Part shown: piece after piece, positions 17,217 to 25,766 of the stretch
How positions within the stretch are numbered: the first letter of the stretch is position 1
Layout: the number at the start of each line of letters is the position of its first letter
From: Oenococcus kitaharae
GTDB lineage: Bacteria; Bacillota; Bacilli; Lactobacillales; Lactobacillaceae
Assembly (NCBI RefSeq): GCF_025758695.1
Contig: NZ_JANJQP010000001.1
Span: 558,001 to 622,000 of the forward strand
DNA: 64,000 nucleotides
Direction: 5' to 3'
The notes under the pieces: model-generated
Database searches by the model: none
Told to the model about the DNA's origin: nothing
The model's input: the letters and a program-made list of their open reading frames with translations, nothing else
Translations under genes and position numbers: made by a program

Positions 17217-17639
17217 ATGACAGATGTATTTGATAAAATCATTGCTGGCGAAATTCCCAGCTATAAAGTATATGAAGATGAGGATGTTTTAGCTTTTTTG
17301 GATCTAGCGCAATCCACACCGGGACATACTTTAGTCGTGCCTAAGAAGCATGTTGATAACATTTTTGATTACGATGACGAATTGGCAGCAAAAGTTCTCA
17401 GCAAGCTGCCGAAGATTGCCCGTGCCATCAAAGCCGCCAATCCAAAAATTATCGGTATGAATATTCTCTCTAATAACGGTGCCATCGCTGGTCAATCGGT
17501 ACCTCATTCCCATTGGCACTTAATTCCGCGTTTTGAAGGGGATGGTCTGAACCGGCCAAAAGAGGTTGATCATTCCAGTGATTACAACGACAAAAAATAT
17601 CAGGAAATTGCAGATGCAATCCGCGCCCAATTCAAATGA
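17217..17639 (+). CDS. hit: HIT family nucleotide-binding hydrolase
   Basis: 140 residues. The histidine triad HSHWHL (Q-S-V-P-H-S-H-W-H-L) is at the expected C-terminal position and the N-terminus DVFDKIIAGEIPSYKVYEDEDVLAFLD is characteristic of bacterial Hit proteins, purine phosphoramidases. A perfect TATAAT (17205-17210) lies 6 nt before the ATG with no ribosome site, suggesting a leaderless mRNA. The next gene overlaps by 4 nt. Confidence 0.94.
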   Translation: MTDVFDKIIAGEIPSYKVYEDEDVLAFLDLAQSTPGHTLVVPKKHVDNIFDYDDELAAKVLSKLPKIARAIKAANPKIIGMNILSNNGAIAGQSVPHSHWHLIPRFEGDGLNRPKEVDHSSDYNDKKYQEIADAIRAQFK

Positions 17640-17914
17640 CCGAACATAAGAAAAACAATCATTTCTTAAATGACTTGCTGGACGACTTTTCGGTTCATTT
17701 AAAAACAGAACTCGATGTCATAAAAAAAGCTGTTTCTGCCATCAAAACACTGATCAGGATCATGCCCGAACAGAAACAGAATATTCAGGATATGTCCAAC
17801 GAACTAGAGAAGGCACAAGATAAGATGGCGCAGTTCCAGTCTCAGTTGGCTAAAGACCAGCAAAGCCTGCAGGAAGAACTATCAACTGTCAAATATCCTT
17901 TTCACAAAAAATGA
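17636..17914 (+). CDS. small coiled-coil protein downstream of hit, unknown
   Basis: 92 residues, charged, with no membrane segment. Residues 20-80 are predicted helical and coiled coil with many Gln and Lys (KQNIQDMSNELEKAQDKMAQFQSQL). Lactic acid bacteria often carry a small protein of this kind between hit and prsA, but I know of no function. The ATG overlaps the hit stop by 4 nt, so translation is coupled. Confidence 0.75.
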   Translation: MTEHKKNNHFLNDLLDDFSVHLKTELDVIKKAVSAIKTLIRIMPEQKQNIQDMSNELEKAQDKMAQFQSQLAKDQQSLQEELSTVKYPFHKK

Positions 17915-17915
17915 T

Positions 17916-17944
17916 TTGAGTTACATGCTAAGTTCCGTTAGAAT
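17916..17944 (+). promoter_or_regulatory. sigma-A promoter of prsA
   Basis: TTGAGT (17916-17921), 17-nt spacer, TAGAAT (17939-17944), placed about 30 nt ahead of the prsA ATG with the ribosome site GGGGGA between. Confidence 0.65.
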
Positions 17945-17972
17945 TAAAGGGTTATAAATTAACGGGGGAATT

Positions 17973-18956
17973 ATGCGTAAATTTGTTTGGACAGCGGTCG
18001 TGCTTTTATTTTTGGCCGGCGTTACCTATCTTACTTTAAATACTTCAAAAGTCCTGGTCACCTCTCGAGGCGGTGCAGTGACAGAAGCTCAATATATGTC
18101 ATCTGTGACCGCGACGTCGACTGGCCAGCAGACATTCGTTGGCATGGTCATCAATAATTCGCTGGAGCATCTCTACGGAAACTCCGTCTCCAGCACGGAA
18201 GTCAACCGGGCCTATCAGGAGCAGAAAGCGCAATATGGCAGCGCTTGGTCCGCTTTTCTATCCCAGCAAGGCACAACGGCCAGTCAGTTCAAAAGTCAGG
18301 TTCGTACACAGCTGCTTTTGGTTGAGGCTGCTAAGAATTATCACAAAATCAGTACTTCTCAGCTTCGCAAAGCTTATAAGACATACACACCAAAAATGAG
18401 TGTTTCAGTTATCACGCTGGCCAGCAGCAAAGATGCGGATGCAGTTTTAAAGAATCTTAAGGCTGGCAAGAGTTTCGCTTCACAGGCTAAGAGCCATTCG
18501 ACTAATTCAGCCACAGCGTCGAAGGGCGGCAAGATGCCAAGTTTCGATTCTACCTCAACTGCCGTAGCATCACCCATTCTCAAAGCTGCCAAAAGTCTCA
18601 AAGTTGGTGCTTACACGACAAAGGCTGTTAAGACAGATTCTGACTATGCGATCATCAAATTGAATGCTAGAGCTAAAAAACAGCCTTTAAGCAATTATCG
18701 AATTATCCTGACTAACTCTCTGATTAATAGTTGGGTAAATAATTCAAGCAACACCACTCAAATTCAAAAGATTATCAGTAAGGTGATGAATAAAAATAAT
18801 GTTCAGTTTAAAGGCAGCCAATACCCTGCTTTAAAAAGTGCGATCGAACAATATCTCGTTAGCAGCTCATCTTCCACTAGCAGTTCATCCTCAACGAGCA
18901 GTTCATCTGCTAAGAGTAGCTCTATCAGTTCTAGTTCATCGTCCAGTAGCAAATAA
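17973..18956 (+). CDS. prsA: PrsA-type extracytoplasmic peptidyl-prolyl isomerase, transmembrane not lipid-anchored
   Basis: 327 residues. It folds secreted proteins outside the membrane. The order is an N-terminal membrane segment (about 5-22), a SurA-N-like chaperone region with YQEQKAQYGSAWSAFLSQQGTTASQFKSQVR, a parvulin-type domain (about 140-235; SVITLASSKDADAVLKNLKAGKSF), and a C-terminal tail from about 295 that is nearly all serine. PrsA is normally a lipoprotein, but this protein has no cysteine at all, so it cannot be lipidated; the N-terminal helix must anchor it or be cleaved. The Ser tail may reach through or be modified in the wall. The hit-coiled coil-prsA order is standard. 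Confidence 0.9.
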   Translation: MRKFVWTAVVLLFLAGVTYLTLNTSKVLVTSRGGAVTEAQYMSSVTATSTGQQTFVGMVINNSLEHLYGNSVSSTEVNRAYQEQKAQYGSAWSAFLSQQGTTASQFKSQVRTQLLLVEAAKNYHKISTSQLRKAYKTYTPKMSVSVITLASSKDADAVLKNLKAGKSFASQAKSHSTNSATASKGGKMPSFDSTSTAVASPILKAAKSLKVGAYTTKAVKTDSDYAIIKLNARAKKQPLSNYRIILTNSLINSWVNNSSNTTQIQKIISKVMNKNNVQFKGSQYPALKSAIEQYLVSSSSSTSSSSSTSSSSAKSSSISSSSSSSSK

Positions 18957-18978
18957 ATTTCATAATTTATCGATTCAT

Positions 18979-19017
18979 ACTAAAAGCCCGATCTCATTAT
19001 GAGATCGGGCTTTTAGT
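18979..19017. terminator. bidirectional terminator between prsA and rplT
   Basis: A near-perfect palindrome, ACTAAAAGCCCGATCTCAT paired with its complement around one central base; practically a 17-bp stem with a 5-nt loop and T or A runs on each side. It serves convergent prsA and the infC operon. Confidence 0.92.
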
Positions 19018-19032
19018 ATATGTAAGCTTGGC

Positions 19033-19623
19033 TTACTTAACTAAAGCTAATAAGTCGGCTTTCTTTGCTGATGCTGGGTATTTAATATTACTTGCATCGA
19101 GAAAAGCTTTAATGTCAGCTACTGTTGACTTTGCCGTAGGCTTAACAAGTGTGGCTACTTCTGCTTCTTCAACTTTTTTGCCAGGCTCAAGAACGACAGG
19201 TTTTGCGCCACGGTTTTCAATTCTTTCAACTTTGATATCGACAGCTAAAGTAGCAGCTTTACGTACTGGTGCTGTTACCTGCTTTTTAGCTGCGTCAGCT
19301 AGTTTCGAGAAAGTAGCAAAATCAGTAACAGCTAATTCAGCAAGCATCTTACGGTTCAAATCAATACCAGCCAGCTTCAAGCCATGCATTAACTGAGAAT
19401 ATGAGATACCGTTCATCCGGCTGGCTGCATTAATACGCGCAATCCAGATCTTACGATAATCACGTTTAACGTTCTTGCGATCACGATAAGAATACAAATA
19501 AGACTTCCAAACCTGTTGTTTGGCAACTTTAAAATTAATATGACGCTGACCACGATAGCCTTTGGCCAACTTGATCATTTTTTTACGACGAATACGCGTA
19601 ACATTTGTTCCTTTAACTCGCAT
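19033..19623 (-). CDS. rplT: ribosomal protein L20 with a C-terminal HeH/SAP-like extension
   Basis: 196 residues. Residues 1-118 are a normal L20 ([25 protein letters not shown]..., [34 protein letters not shown]), the 50S assembly and operon-regulating protein, which elsewhere ends at about 118. Here the frame runs on for 78 residues: a linker (119-165) with [13 protein letters not shown], then residues 166-196, [19 protein letters not shown]...KKADLLALV, which look like an HeH/LEM or SAP-type helix-extension-helix nucleic-acid-binding motif. No stop or frameshift separates the parts. Confidence 0.95.
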   Translation of the reverse strand: MRVKGTNVTRIRRKKMIKLAKGYRGQRHINFKVAKQQVWKSYLYSYRDRKNVKRDYRKIWIARINAASRMNGISYSQLMHGLKLAGIDLNRKMLAELAVTDFATFSKLADAAKKQVTAPVRKAATLAVDIKVERIENRGAKPVVLEPGKKVEEAEVATLVKPTAKSTVADIKAFLDASNIKYPASAKKADLLALVK

Positions 19624-19645
19624 AGTTTCTCTCCTTGACCAAAAA

Positions 19646-19843
19646 TTATAGGGTACTTAAAACTTTTGCATAACGCTTAACGTTAATTCTGTTCATCATA
19701 GCAGTGCCGCGCAACTGGCGACGCTGTTTCTTAGTCTTACCGTGAAAACGGTGAGAAGTAAAAGCTTGTCCACTTTTAAAACCACCTGACGCAGTTTTCT
19801 TAAAACGCTTTGCTGAAGCGCGACTAGTCTTCATCTTTGGCAT
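19646..19843 (-). CDS. rpmI: ribosomal protein L35
   Basis: 65 residues, the standard small basic L35 ([23 protein letters not shown], ending [13 protein letters not shown]). It lies between infC, which it overlaps by 20 nt, and rplT, in the conserved infC-rpmI-rplT operon of Firmicutes. Confidence 0.97.
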   Translation of the reverse strand: MPKMKTSRASAKRFKKTASGGFKSGQAFTSHRFHGKTKKQRRQLRGTAMMNRINVKRYAKVLSTL

Positions 19844-20423
19844 CTTGATTCTCCTTTATCTTGCTTTTCTTTTCGGATTGTACTTTCTTAATAACCTCGG
19901 GCTTCGGTGAAAGCAGAAGCGACATCTGTCTGCCTAATAGCTGGGGCATCTGGTCAATATTAGCCAAGTCTTTGAGCTGGTCCGCCATCTTAAGCAGTAC
20001 CTTGCGGCCAACATCTTGGTGTGTCATCATTCGTCCACGAAAACGTAAATTCAATTTGACTTTATTACCAGCACTCAAAAACTTCGTTGCTGCCTTCTGC
20101 CGAGTCTCGAAATCGCCTTCCCCGATAACCGGGCTGAGACGAACTTCTTTGGTTTGAACAATAACTTGCTTCTTTTTGTTCTCACGAAGCTTCTTCTGCT
20201 GTTCAAACTTCACCTTGCCCCAGTCCATAATTCTAGCTACAGGCGGCTGTGCCTTAGCTTGAACAATAACCAGATCAAGACTCCTTTGACTAGCGATTTT
20301 TTGAGCATCGCGAGTACTCATAACCTTTTTTGATCCGCCATCAATCAACATCACTTCATGGAAGTGAATGTTTTCATTGACAAGATCTATTTGGCGCTTA
20401 GGCCGTTGCTGTGGTCGTGCTAT
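19824..20423 (-). CDS. infC: translation initiation factor IF-3, ATA start codon
   Basis: 199 residues with the start proposed here. IF-3 binds the 30S subunit, keeps 50S away and checks the initiation codon. An ATG/GTG-only search would begin at a GTG (20352-20354), inside the N-domain. Reading upstream in frame gives [30 protein letters not shown], which supplies the missing N-terminal start of IF-3, and leads to an ATA codon at 20421-20423, preceded by GGAGG with a 9-nt gap. Non-canonical starts (ATT, ATA, ATC) are a known hallmark of infC because IF-3 represses its own initiation. The rest ([35 protein letters not shown]) is standard. Confidence 0.93.
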   Translation of the reverse strand: MARPQQRPKRQIDLVNENIHFHEVMLIDGGSKKVMSTRDAQKIASQRSLDLVIVQAKAQPPVARIMDWGKVKFEQQKKLRENKKKQVIVQTKEVRLSPVIGEGDFETRQKAATKFLSAGNKVKLNLRFRGRMMTHQDVGRKVLLKMADQLKDLANIDQMPQLLGRQMSLLLSPKPEVIKKVQSEKKSKIKENQDAKDED

Positions 20424-20564
20424 AAGAAAAATCCTCCATTTTTAGTTAGAAAAAGCGAGTCATGCAAACATGCAGAACCCGCCTCAAAAGAATGATTTGC
20501 CAACATGGTGTTCCACATGAGGCGAGAGGCGGGTACCTCTACTTAATTCAACCCTACCATAATA
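20424..20564 (-). promoter_or_regulatory. promoter and L20-type attenuator leader of infC-rpmI-rplT
   Basis: Minus strand. The extended -10 TGG-TATTAT is at 20559-20564, giving a start near 20552. The leader holds two competing structures. ACCCGCCTC (20526-20534) can pair perfectly with GAGGCGGGT (20477-20485). The same GCGGGT also starts an intrinsic terminator, GCGGGTTCTGC / GCATGACTCGC (20455-20482) followed by TTTTT (20450-20454). The first pairing would be the antiterminator. In other Firmicutes L20 binds such a leader and causes premature termination; that role here is inferred. Confidence 0.75.
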
Positions 20565-20570
20565 CCACAT

Positions 20571-21530
20571 TTACCTTTTTGGTGCATGATCATCCGCTGC
20601 ATGTTCACTGCGGACAATTTCATCAATGGTTTTTTCAACTTGATCAAAAATTTTGTGCTGACTATCCGACATGCGGGATAGACGATCGGCACCCTGATAT
20701 TGATTGATCATTTCATCAATCCAATAATCTCCTTCAAAAATACCCGCGGAAATTTTGGGATACAACAAACTCGTCTGCATTCTAAGATTGGAAGTCAGCA
20801 TGTCGTTAGCAATTGGATCATCCGCACCTAGTTCCTCATCCAAACGTTTCTTGAGTTTCGTGTATTCGGGCAATGCCAATAGCGGCTTGATTTTGCTGGG
20901 ATTTACCTGATAAATTTTATGATCAATCCAATAAAAGTCCACCTTTTCGTCAATCTGCAGCTTTTGTGCTGTCTCTATCAGACTAGATCGGATTAAAGGA
21001 TTGATGTAAGGATCCAACAACAAAAACTTGCTGCCGCTCCACCACTCATGCAAAGGTAATTTGAACGAACTTTCAAAACGTTGACGCTGTTTGGCAAAAT
21101 CGCCATCCGACAAGTGGTAAAAAGACTGTGCCAGTTCTTTTTGAGTCACCGCCATTTGAGTACGAATAATTCTTTCTTTGTTTTCGATCTGCTCTATGGC
21201 TGTCGCAGCCCAAATTGGGTCAGCAAAACCGGCCATTTCCCGAGCATAAATAAAGTTTTGATTCTTTAAAAGAACGTTAATAGCCAGCTTGAATAAACGC
21301 TCTGTGTTCAAATAATCATCCAAAAAATCCTGCAGATAAACATTAGCCAAGCTAAACTGCTGGTCTTCATATAAAGTACCAACCAAAATACGGTTCAAGT
21401 CGATTTCCTGCTTTTGGTTGTAGGCCATCTCAAAAAAAGAGGCAGCTTGATGGAAATTTTGGTGGTCAAATTCTAGCTGCCCCTGCTGAACCAATTGATC
21501 AAAACTCAGTTTTTGAGGGTTTTCAGACAT
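20571..21530 (-). CDS. TPR-like protein of unknown function
   Basis: 319 residues, soluble, predicted all-helical. The N-terminus (about 5-110) has TPR-like helices (FDQLVQQGQLEFDHQNFHQAASFFEMAYNQ), followed by a region containing WWSGSKFLLLDPYINPLIRSSLIETAQ and an acidic C-terminus. Proteins of this type lie next to RNase J genes in lactobacilli; I do not know a function. It overlaps the RNase J gene by 8 nt at its start, so the two are expressed together. The infC promoter overlaps its stop. Confidence 0.75.
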   Translation of the reverse strand: MSENPQKLSFDQLVQQGQLEFDHQNFHQAASFFEMAYNQKQEIDLNRILVGTLYEDQQFSLANVYLQDFLDDYLNTERLFKLAINVLLKNQNFIYAREMAGFADPIWAATAIEQIENKERIIRTQMAVTQKELAQSFYHLSDGDFAKQRQRFESSFKLPLHEWWSGSKFLLLDPYINPLIRSSLIETAQKLQIDEKVDFYWIDHKIYQVNPSKIKPLLALPEYTKLKKRLDEELGADDPIANDMLTSNLRMQTSLLYPKISAGIFEGDYWIDEMINQYQGADRLSRMSDSQHKIFDQVEKTIDEIVRSEHAADDHAPKR

Positions 21531-23421
21531 TATTTTCTTCTAATTGTTTCCTTTCAGCTAATTGTGCGTTAATTTTCTCCATCGTCTCCTTCTTAGGACG
21601 AATGGAACGTGGTGTCGACTTGACACGTTGACGCGGCTTGCGGTTCTTGCTGCCAGCAGGTTTCTTGGTATCTTCGGCTGCTTCTTTTTTGGCACTAGCG
21701 CTATCGCCCTTCTTTTTATTGTTAGGACGACGGTTCTGATTAACTTCCATCACAACAGGCATCACAACTGGACGGCGCTTGGTCTTCTCATAGAAGAACT
21801 TAGATAGGGCTTCTTTAACGCCTGATTTTAGATCGTTCCAGTCAAAGTCTTCACTATTGGCCAGATACAACTCGATCTGGTCCACCATTGCTTTAGCGGA
21901 ATCATGAATCAAATCACGATTAGTCTTAACAAAGATAAAGCCGCGAGTCGTAATTCTTGGCGCTGCAACCACCTTTTTCTTCTTACGGTCAATTGTTGCG
22001 GCTGCAATGACTACACCGTCTTCAGACAACATCTTGCGATCACGAAGGACAATATTTCCGACATCAGTGTTGCCAGAGCCATCAATCATCGTGTCGTCGA
22101 CTTCAAAGGAATCCTCAAGCTTGAACTGCTTGGTCTCTGGATTTAGTTTATACTGATCCCCCTTCATTGAAAGGAAGATATTTTCTTTTTTGATACCGAC
22201 TTCCTGGGCGAGAAAATCAGCAACTGAGAAGACACGATATTCACCGGAAACCGGGAAGAAGTAAGTTGGCTTCATAAAGTTCAGCATAAACTGAAGATCG
22301 TTTTGACTAGCATGCCCAGACGAATGAACATGATCCTTAATTGAAATCACGTTGGCACCACGACGGAAAATCATATCGCGCGTCTTGGCCATAATTGATT
22401 CGCTGGCAACAGACGGTGTCGTCGCAATAAAAATCAAATCCTTATCATTAAAGGAAACATAGCGGTCATCGCCATTAGCCATCCGCCACAGATCACGAAT
22501 AGGCTCGCCCATCTTGCCCGTCTCCAAGATAACTAATTTGTTCGGCTCAACCGACTTCAAATTCTTGATGTTTGTAAACAATTTATTGTAGCTGGTTGGC
22601 AGCTGAAGACGCTTGGAATCCAAAGCTGTCTTGACAACTTGTTCTAAGTCATTGCCAGAAATAGCGATTTTGCGGCCTGTCTGAAAAGAAGCATTGATCA
22701 CTTCTTGAATCCGCTGAACATTAGAAGCAACTGTTGCAACAATAATCCGGCGATCGGCATTTTCACGAAATGTCTGGAAAACAAATTCGTCGATGGCAGA
22801 CTCATTTGCAGACTCGCCTGGTAATTCAACACCATTGCTATCAGCTAAGAGTGCCAGCACGCCACGCTGGCCGATTTGTGTCAAACGGGCATAATCGGTT
22901 TTATAAGGAACTTGTGCCGTATTATCAAACTTAAAGTCGCCAGTGTAGACAACCTGGCCGTACTCAGTCTCCAAGACAATCCCGACAGACTCCGGAATTG
23001 AATGTGTCGTGCTGAAAAAGGACACTTTTGTCTTACCAAATTCAACAACTGAATCTGGCGTGATGACATTATAATCATTAAAATCGGACAAAGAAGGCCG
23101 TTTTGCTACCTGCTCTTTGGCCAAAGCTAAAGTAAATTCCGTACCAAAGACCGGTACACGCAATGCTTCCAATAGATATGGCAGCGCACCAATCGAATCA
23201 GCATGGCCATGTGTCAAAAAGACACCAACAACTTGATCAGCATGATCAATCAGATAATTAAAATCAGGGACGACAACATCAACCCCTAAAAGATCTGTTT
23301 CAGGATACTTTAATCCAGCATCCAAAATATAAATTTCGTCATTCACGGTCACGGCATACATATTCTTTCCGTTTTCACGGACACCGCCGAAGGGAATGAT
23401 ACTTAAACTAGTATTTACCAT
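21523..23421 (-). CDS. ribonuclease J, J2-like with altered catalytic histidines
   Basis: 632 residues from the ATG at 23419-23421, chosen because GAGG lies 7 nt before it; an upstream in-frame TTG (23433) has no ribosome site. It is a metallo-beta-lactamase/beta-CASP RNase (about 1-460) with a C-terminal domain and a basic tail (SKNRKPRQRVKSTPRSIRPKK). RNase J1 has HGHEDHIGG and PVHGEYR. Here the first is H71-G-H73-A-D75-S76 and the second is PVSGEYR, so a metal-binding His is lost in each motif; FKFDNT and SGHASQNDL remain. That pattern fits RNase J2, the weakly active partner of J1 (J1 would be elsewhere in the genome). It overlaps the TPR gene. Confidence 0.9.
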   Translation of the reverse strand: MVNTSLSIIPFGGVRENGKNMYAVTVNDEIYILDAGLKYPETDLLGVDVVVPDFNYLIDHADQVVGVFLTHGHADSIGALPYLLEALRVPVFGTEFTLALAKEQVAKRPSLSDFNDYNVITPDSVVEFGKTKVSFFSTTHSIPESVGIVLETEYGQVVYTGDFKFDNTAQVPYKTDYARLTQIGQRGVLALLADSNGVELPGESANESAIDEFVFQTFRENADRRIIVATVASNVQRIQEVINASFQTGRKIAISGNDLEQVVKTALDSKRLQLPTSYNKLFTNIKNLKSVEPNKLVILETGKMGEPIRDLWRMANGDDRYVSFNDKDLIFIATTPSVASESIMAKTRDMIFRRGANVISIKDHVHSSGHASQNDLQFMLNFMKPTYFFPVSGEYRVFSVADFLAQEVGIKKENIFLSMKGDQYKLNPETKQFKLEDSFEVDDTMIDGSGNTDVGNIVLRDRKMLSEDGVVIAAATIDRKKKKVVAAPRITTRGFIFVKTNRDLIHDSAKAMVDQIELYLANSEDFDWNDLKSGVKEALSKFFYEKTKRRPVVMPVVMEVNQNRRPNNKKKGDSASAKKEAAEDTKKPAGSKNRKPRQRVKSTPRSIRPKKETMEKINAQLAERKQLEENNV

Positions 23422-23543
23422 TAATAACCTCAATATTTAATTGCGAATCTGTTTTCCGGACGCGTTAGCCGTTAGTCCAAGAGAGTTTCGTTAAATTCAT
23501 TTTACAGGACTTGACCAAGGATGTAAAATCTTTCATCTTTTGA

Positions 23544-23649
23544 TACAATGTAGGAGCTGTCTTATACAGGACAGCGATCCCTTTGCTTAGTTGTTCGCGG
23601 ACTTACCCTTACGAACAACCCGGTAATCGGAAATATTGAGGAGGTAGAC
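23544..23649 (+). promoter_or_regulatory. promoter and structured leader of rpsO
   Basis: An extended -10 (TG-A-TACAAT, TACAAT at 23544-23549) starts a leader of about 95 nt. It contains hairpin GCTGTC/GACAGC (23556-23561 with 23570-23575), hairpin TTGTTCG/CGAACAA (23591-23597 with 23612-23618), and a ribosome site GAGGAGG just before the ATG. S15 often represses its own mRNA through such leaders; a match to a known S15 leader class was not established. Confidence 0.55.
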
Positions 23650-23919
23650 ATGGCTTTAACTCAAGAAGCAAAGAACCAGATCATTAAAGAATATGCCCGC
23701 AGCGAGGGTGATACCGGTTCTATAGAAGTTCAAGTGGCTGTTTTGACTGCTGACATTAACGAACTGAATAACCACATGAGCGCTAACAAGCACGATTTTT
23801 CTTCACAGCGTGGTCTCATGAAGAAAATCGGACATCGTCGTAATTTGCTGCGTTACTTGCGTACAAATGATGTCGCTCGTTATCGTGAACTTATTTCGAA
23901 GCTCGGACTTCGTCGTTAA
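23650..23919 (+). CDS. rpsO: ribosomal protein S15
   Basis: 89 residues, standard length. The motifs [23 protein letters not shown] and [24 protein letters not shown] are diagnostic. It binds the three-way junction of 16S rRNA. A strong GAGGAGG ribosome site precedes it, and rpsT follows 18 nt later. Confidence 0.98.
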   Translation: MALTQEAKNQIIKEYARSEGDTGSIEVQVAVLTADINELNNHMSANKHDFSSQRGLMKKIGHRRNLLRYLRTNDVARYRELISKLGLRR

Positions 23920-23937
23920 TATTTTTAGGAGGAAAAA

Positions 23938-24204
23938 ATGCCAATTATTGAATCTTCAATTCAGCGCGAACGCTTGACCAAAGTAGAACGTGCCGTCCGT
24001 ATCCCACAAATCAGTGCTTACCGGACTGCCGTCAAAAATTTTGAAAAAGCCGTGGCTGCTGGTGCCGACAATCTGGAAAGTTTGTACAGCAAGACCAGCG
24101 CAGCAATCGACAAAGCTGAAAGCAAAAGCTTGATCAAAAAGAACAAAGCAGCTCGTGATAAGGCTCGCTTGTACAAATTGCTCAAGTCTGCTAGCAGCAA
24201 GTAA
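23938..24204 (+). CDS. rpsT: ribosomal protein S20
   Basis: 88 residues. It is a helical basic protein of the 30S subunit, with the C-terminal block AESKSLIKKNKAARDKARLYKLL and the AAIDKA motif of S20. AGGAGGAAAAA precedes the ATG. It is cotranscribed with rpsO and ended by the terminator at 24222-24252. Confidence 0.95.
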   Translation: MPIIESSIQRERLTKVERAVRIPQISAYRTAVKNFEKAVAAGADNLESLYSKTSAAIDKAESKSLIKKNKAARDKARLYKLLKSASSK

Positions 24205-24221
24205 AGCTGTTAAGCATAAAT

Positions 24222-24252
24222 AAAAACCCGATCTCGTACAGATCGGGTTTTT
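24222..24252. terminator. bidirectional terminator between rpsT and cshB
   Basis: Perfect 13-bp stem AAAAACCCGATCT / AGATCGGGTTTTT with loop CGTAC, with T-rich sequence on both sides. It serves the convergent rpsT and helicase genes. Confidence 0.93.
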
Positions 24253-24255
24253 ATT

Positions 24256-25626
24256 TTATCTTGATTCAGAACGGCGCTCTTTGCGTGAAATACGTGCTGC
24301 TGTGCGCTGACTGACTTTTTTATCTTTTAATTGTTTAAATTTAATTGCGCCTTTAATTTGGTGACGATAACCAGGCTTAATGTGCGCCTTTTTCTTCTTA
24401 ACCAAGCCAATCATCTCAGGATCCAACTTTTCGGGGGTTAGACGACGTACGTGACGACGATTACGATCTTTGGCATCGACGAGTTCGTGATTTTTCAGCT
24501 GCTTGGCTTGAAAATGAATTCCCAATTTTTCAAGTTCAACCACTTTGCTCTCTTCGTCTGGCCCATACAAGGTAATTGCAGTTCCAGACATACCATTACG
24601 ACCGGTACGCCCAACACGATGAATGAAAAATTCCAAATCGGTTGGAATATCATCATTAATAACTTCTGAGACGCCTTGAATATCTAAGCCGCGAGCTGCT
24701 AAATCAGTCGCAACAACATATTGAAATTCCTGATTTTTGACCCGCCGCATCACGCGACGACGCTCACGTGGTTCAATATTGCCACGGATTTCAGCTACTT
24801 TTAATCCTTGTGCTTCTAAAAACTTGGCCAATTCGCGAACACGCTCCTTGGTATTAGCAAACACAATTGTCAGATATGTCTCGCCGCGTGTCAGCAAGTC
24901 ATAAATAACCTCATTTTTGTCCTTTGATTTAGTAGCCAGCAGTAAGTTCTCGACTGTATCGCTAACAACCGTTGAAACCGGAATCTCCTCGATTATCGGC
25001 TCTTTCATGTACTTTCTTAAGAACAGTGTAAGCTTGTCAGGGATTGTCGCTGAGAAGACCAGCATTTGCAAATCCGCTGGCATCGCACTGGCGATTGTAT
25101 TAACGTCCCCCAAAAAGCCCATATCCAAAGCCATATCAGCTTCATCAACAACGAAAAAACGATTATGATTCACTAAAAGCAAATTCTGGCTCAAAAAATC
25201 TTTTAAACGGCCCGGTGTGCCAATGACAACCTGCGGCTGCTTTTTTTCCAATTGATTCGTCTGTTTGACACGGTCGGTCCCACCAACGTAGTCTACAATT
25301 CGTAAAGCATCGAACCGCGGATCAAGTTTTACCAAAGCTTTTTGAAAAGCACGAAATGCTTCATATAATTGTTCAGCCAGTTCACGCGAAGGCGATGTAA
25401 TCACAGCTTGTACTTCATCCAGCGCTGGATCCAAATCATTAAAAATCGGTAGCAAAAAAGCATGTGTCTTACCCGACCCTGTCTGCGATTGTCCAACGAC
25501 ATCACGGCCACCTAAAATAGAAGGAATTAAACGCTGCTGTACCTTAGTTGGTTTTATAAAAGAAATACCGTCAATTGCCGCGACGATTTCTTTTTTTAAA
25601 TTGAATTGTCCAAATTGATTTGTCAT
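24256..25626 (-). CDS. cshB: DEAD-box RNA helicase, CshB-like
   Basis: 456 residues. The motifs in order are Q motif (FIKPTKVQQ), AQSQTGSGKT-type Walker A (GQSQTGSGKT), PSRELAEQ, TPGRL, VVDEADM (DEAD), SAT, then the second domain with ATDLAARGLD and HRVGRTGRNG. The basic C-terminal tail (HIKPGYRHQIKGAIKFKQLKDKK...) is typical of CshB, a cold-associated helicase acting on rRNA and mRNA. About 140 nt separate it from nrnA; I see no convincing promoter or ribosome site there. Confidence 0.9.
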   Translation of the reverse strand: MTNQFGQFNLKKEIVAAIDGISFIKPTKVQQRLIPSILGGRDVVGQSQTGSGKTHAFLLPIFNDLDPALDEVQAVITSPSRELAEQLYEAFRAFQKALVKLDPRFDALRIVDYVGGTDRVKQTNQLEKKQPQVVIGTPGRLKDFLSQNLLLVNHNRFFVVDEADMALDMGFLGDVNTIASAMPADLQMLVFSATIPDKLTLFLRKYMKEPIIEEIPVSTVVSDTVENLLLATKSKDKNEVIYDLLTRGETYLTIVFANTKERVRELAKFLEAQGLKVAEIRGNIEPRERRRVMRRVKNQEFQYVVATDLAARGLDIQGVSEVINDDIPTDLEFFIHRVGRTGRNGMSGTAITLYGPDEESKVVELEKLGIHFQAKQLKNHELVDAKDRNRRHVRRLTPEKLDPEMIGLVKKKKAHIKPGYRHQIKGAIKFKQLKDKKVSQRTAARISRKERRSESR

Positions 25627-25766
25627 TAACTTTATTTACTGCGAAAAAATCCGCATTTCTGATCGCTATTTAAAATTACTAAATGATGTAAAAGCGTTTA
25701 GTCTTTTCAGACCAGCACTCATAAGTCTAACAGTTTCAGAATAAATTATCAGTGATCATAAAAAAA

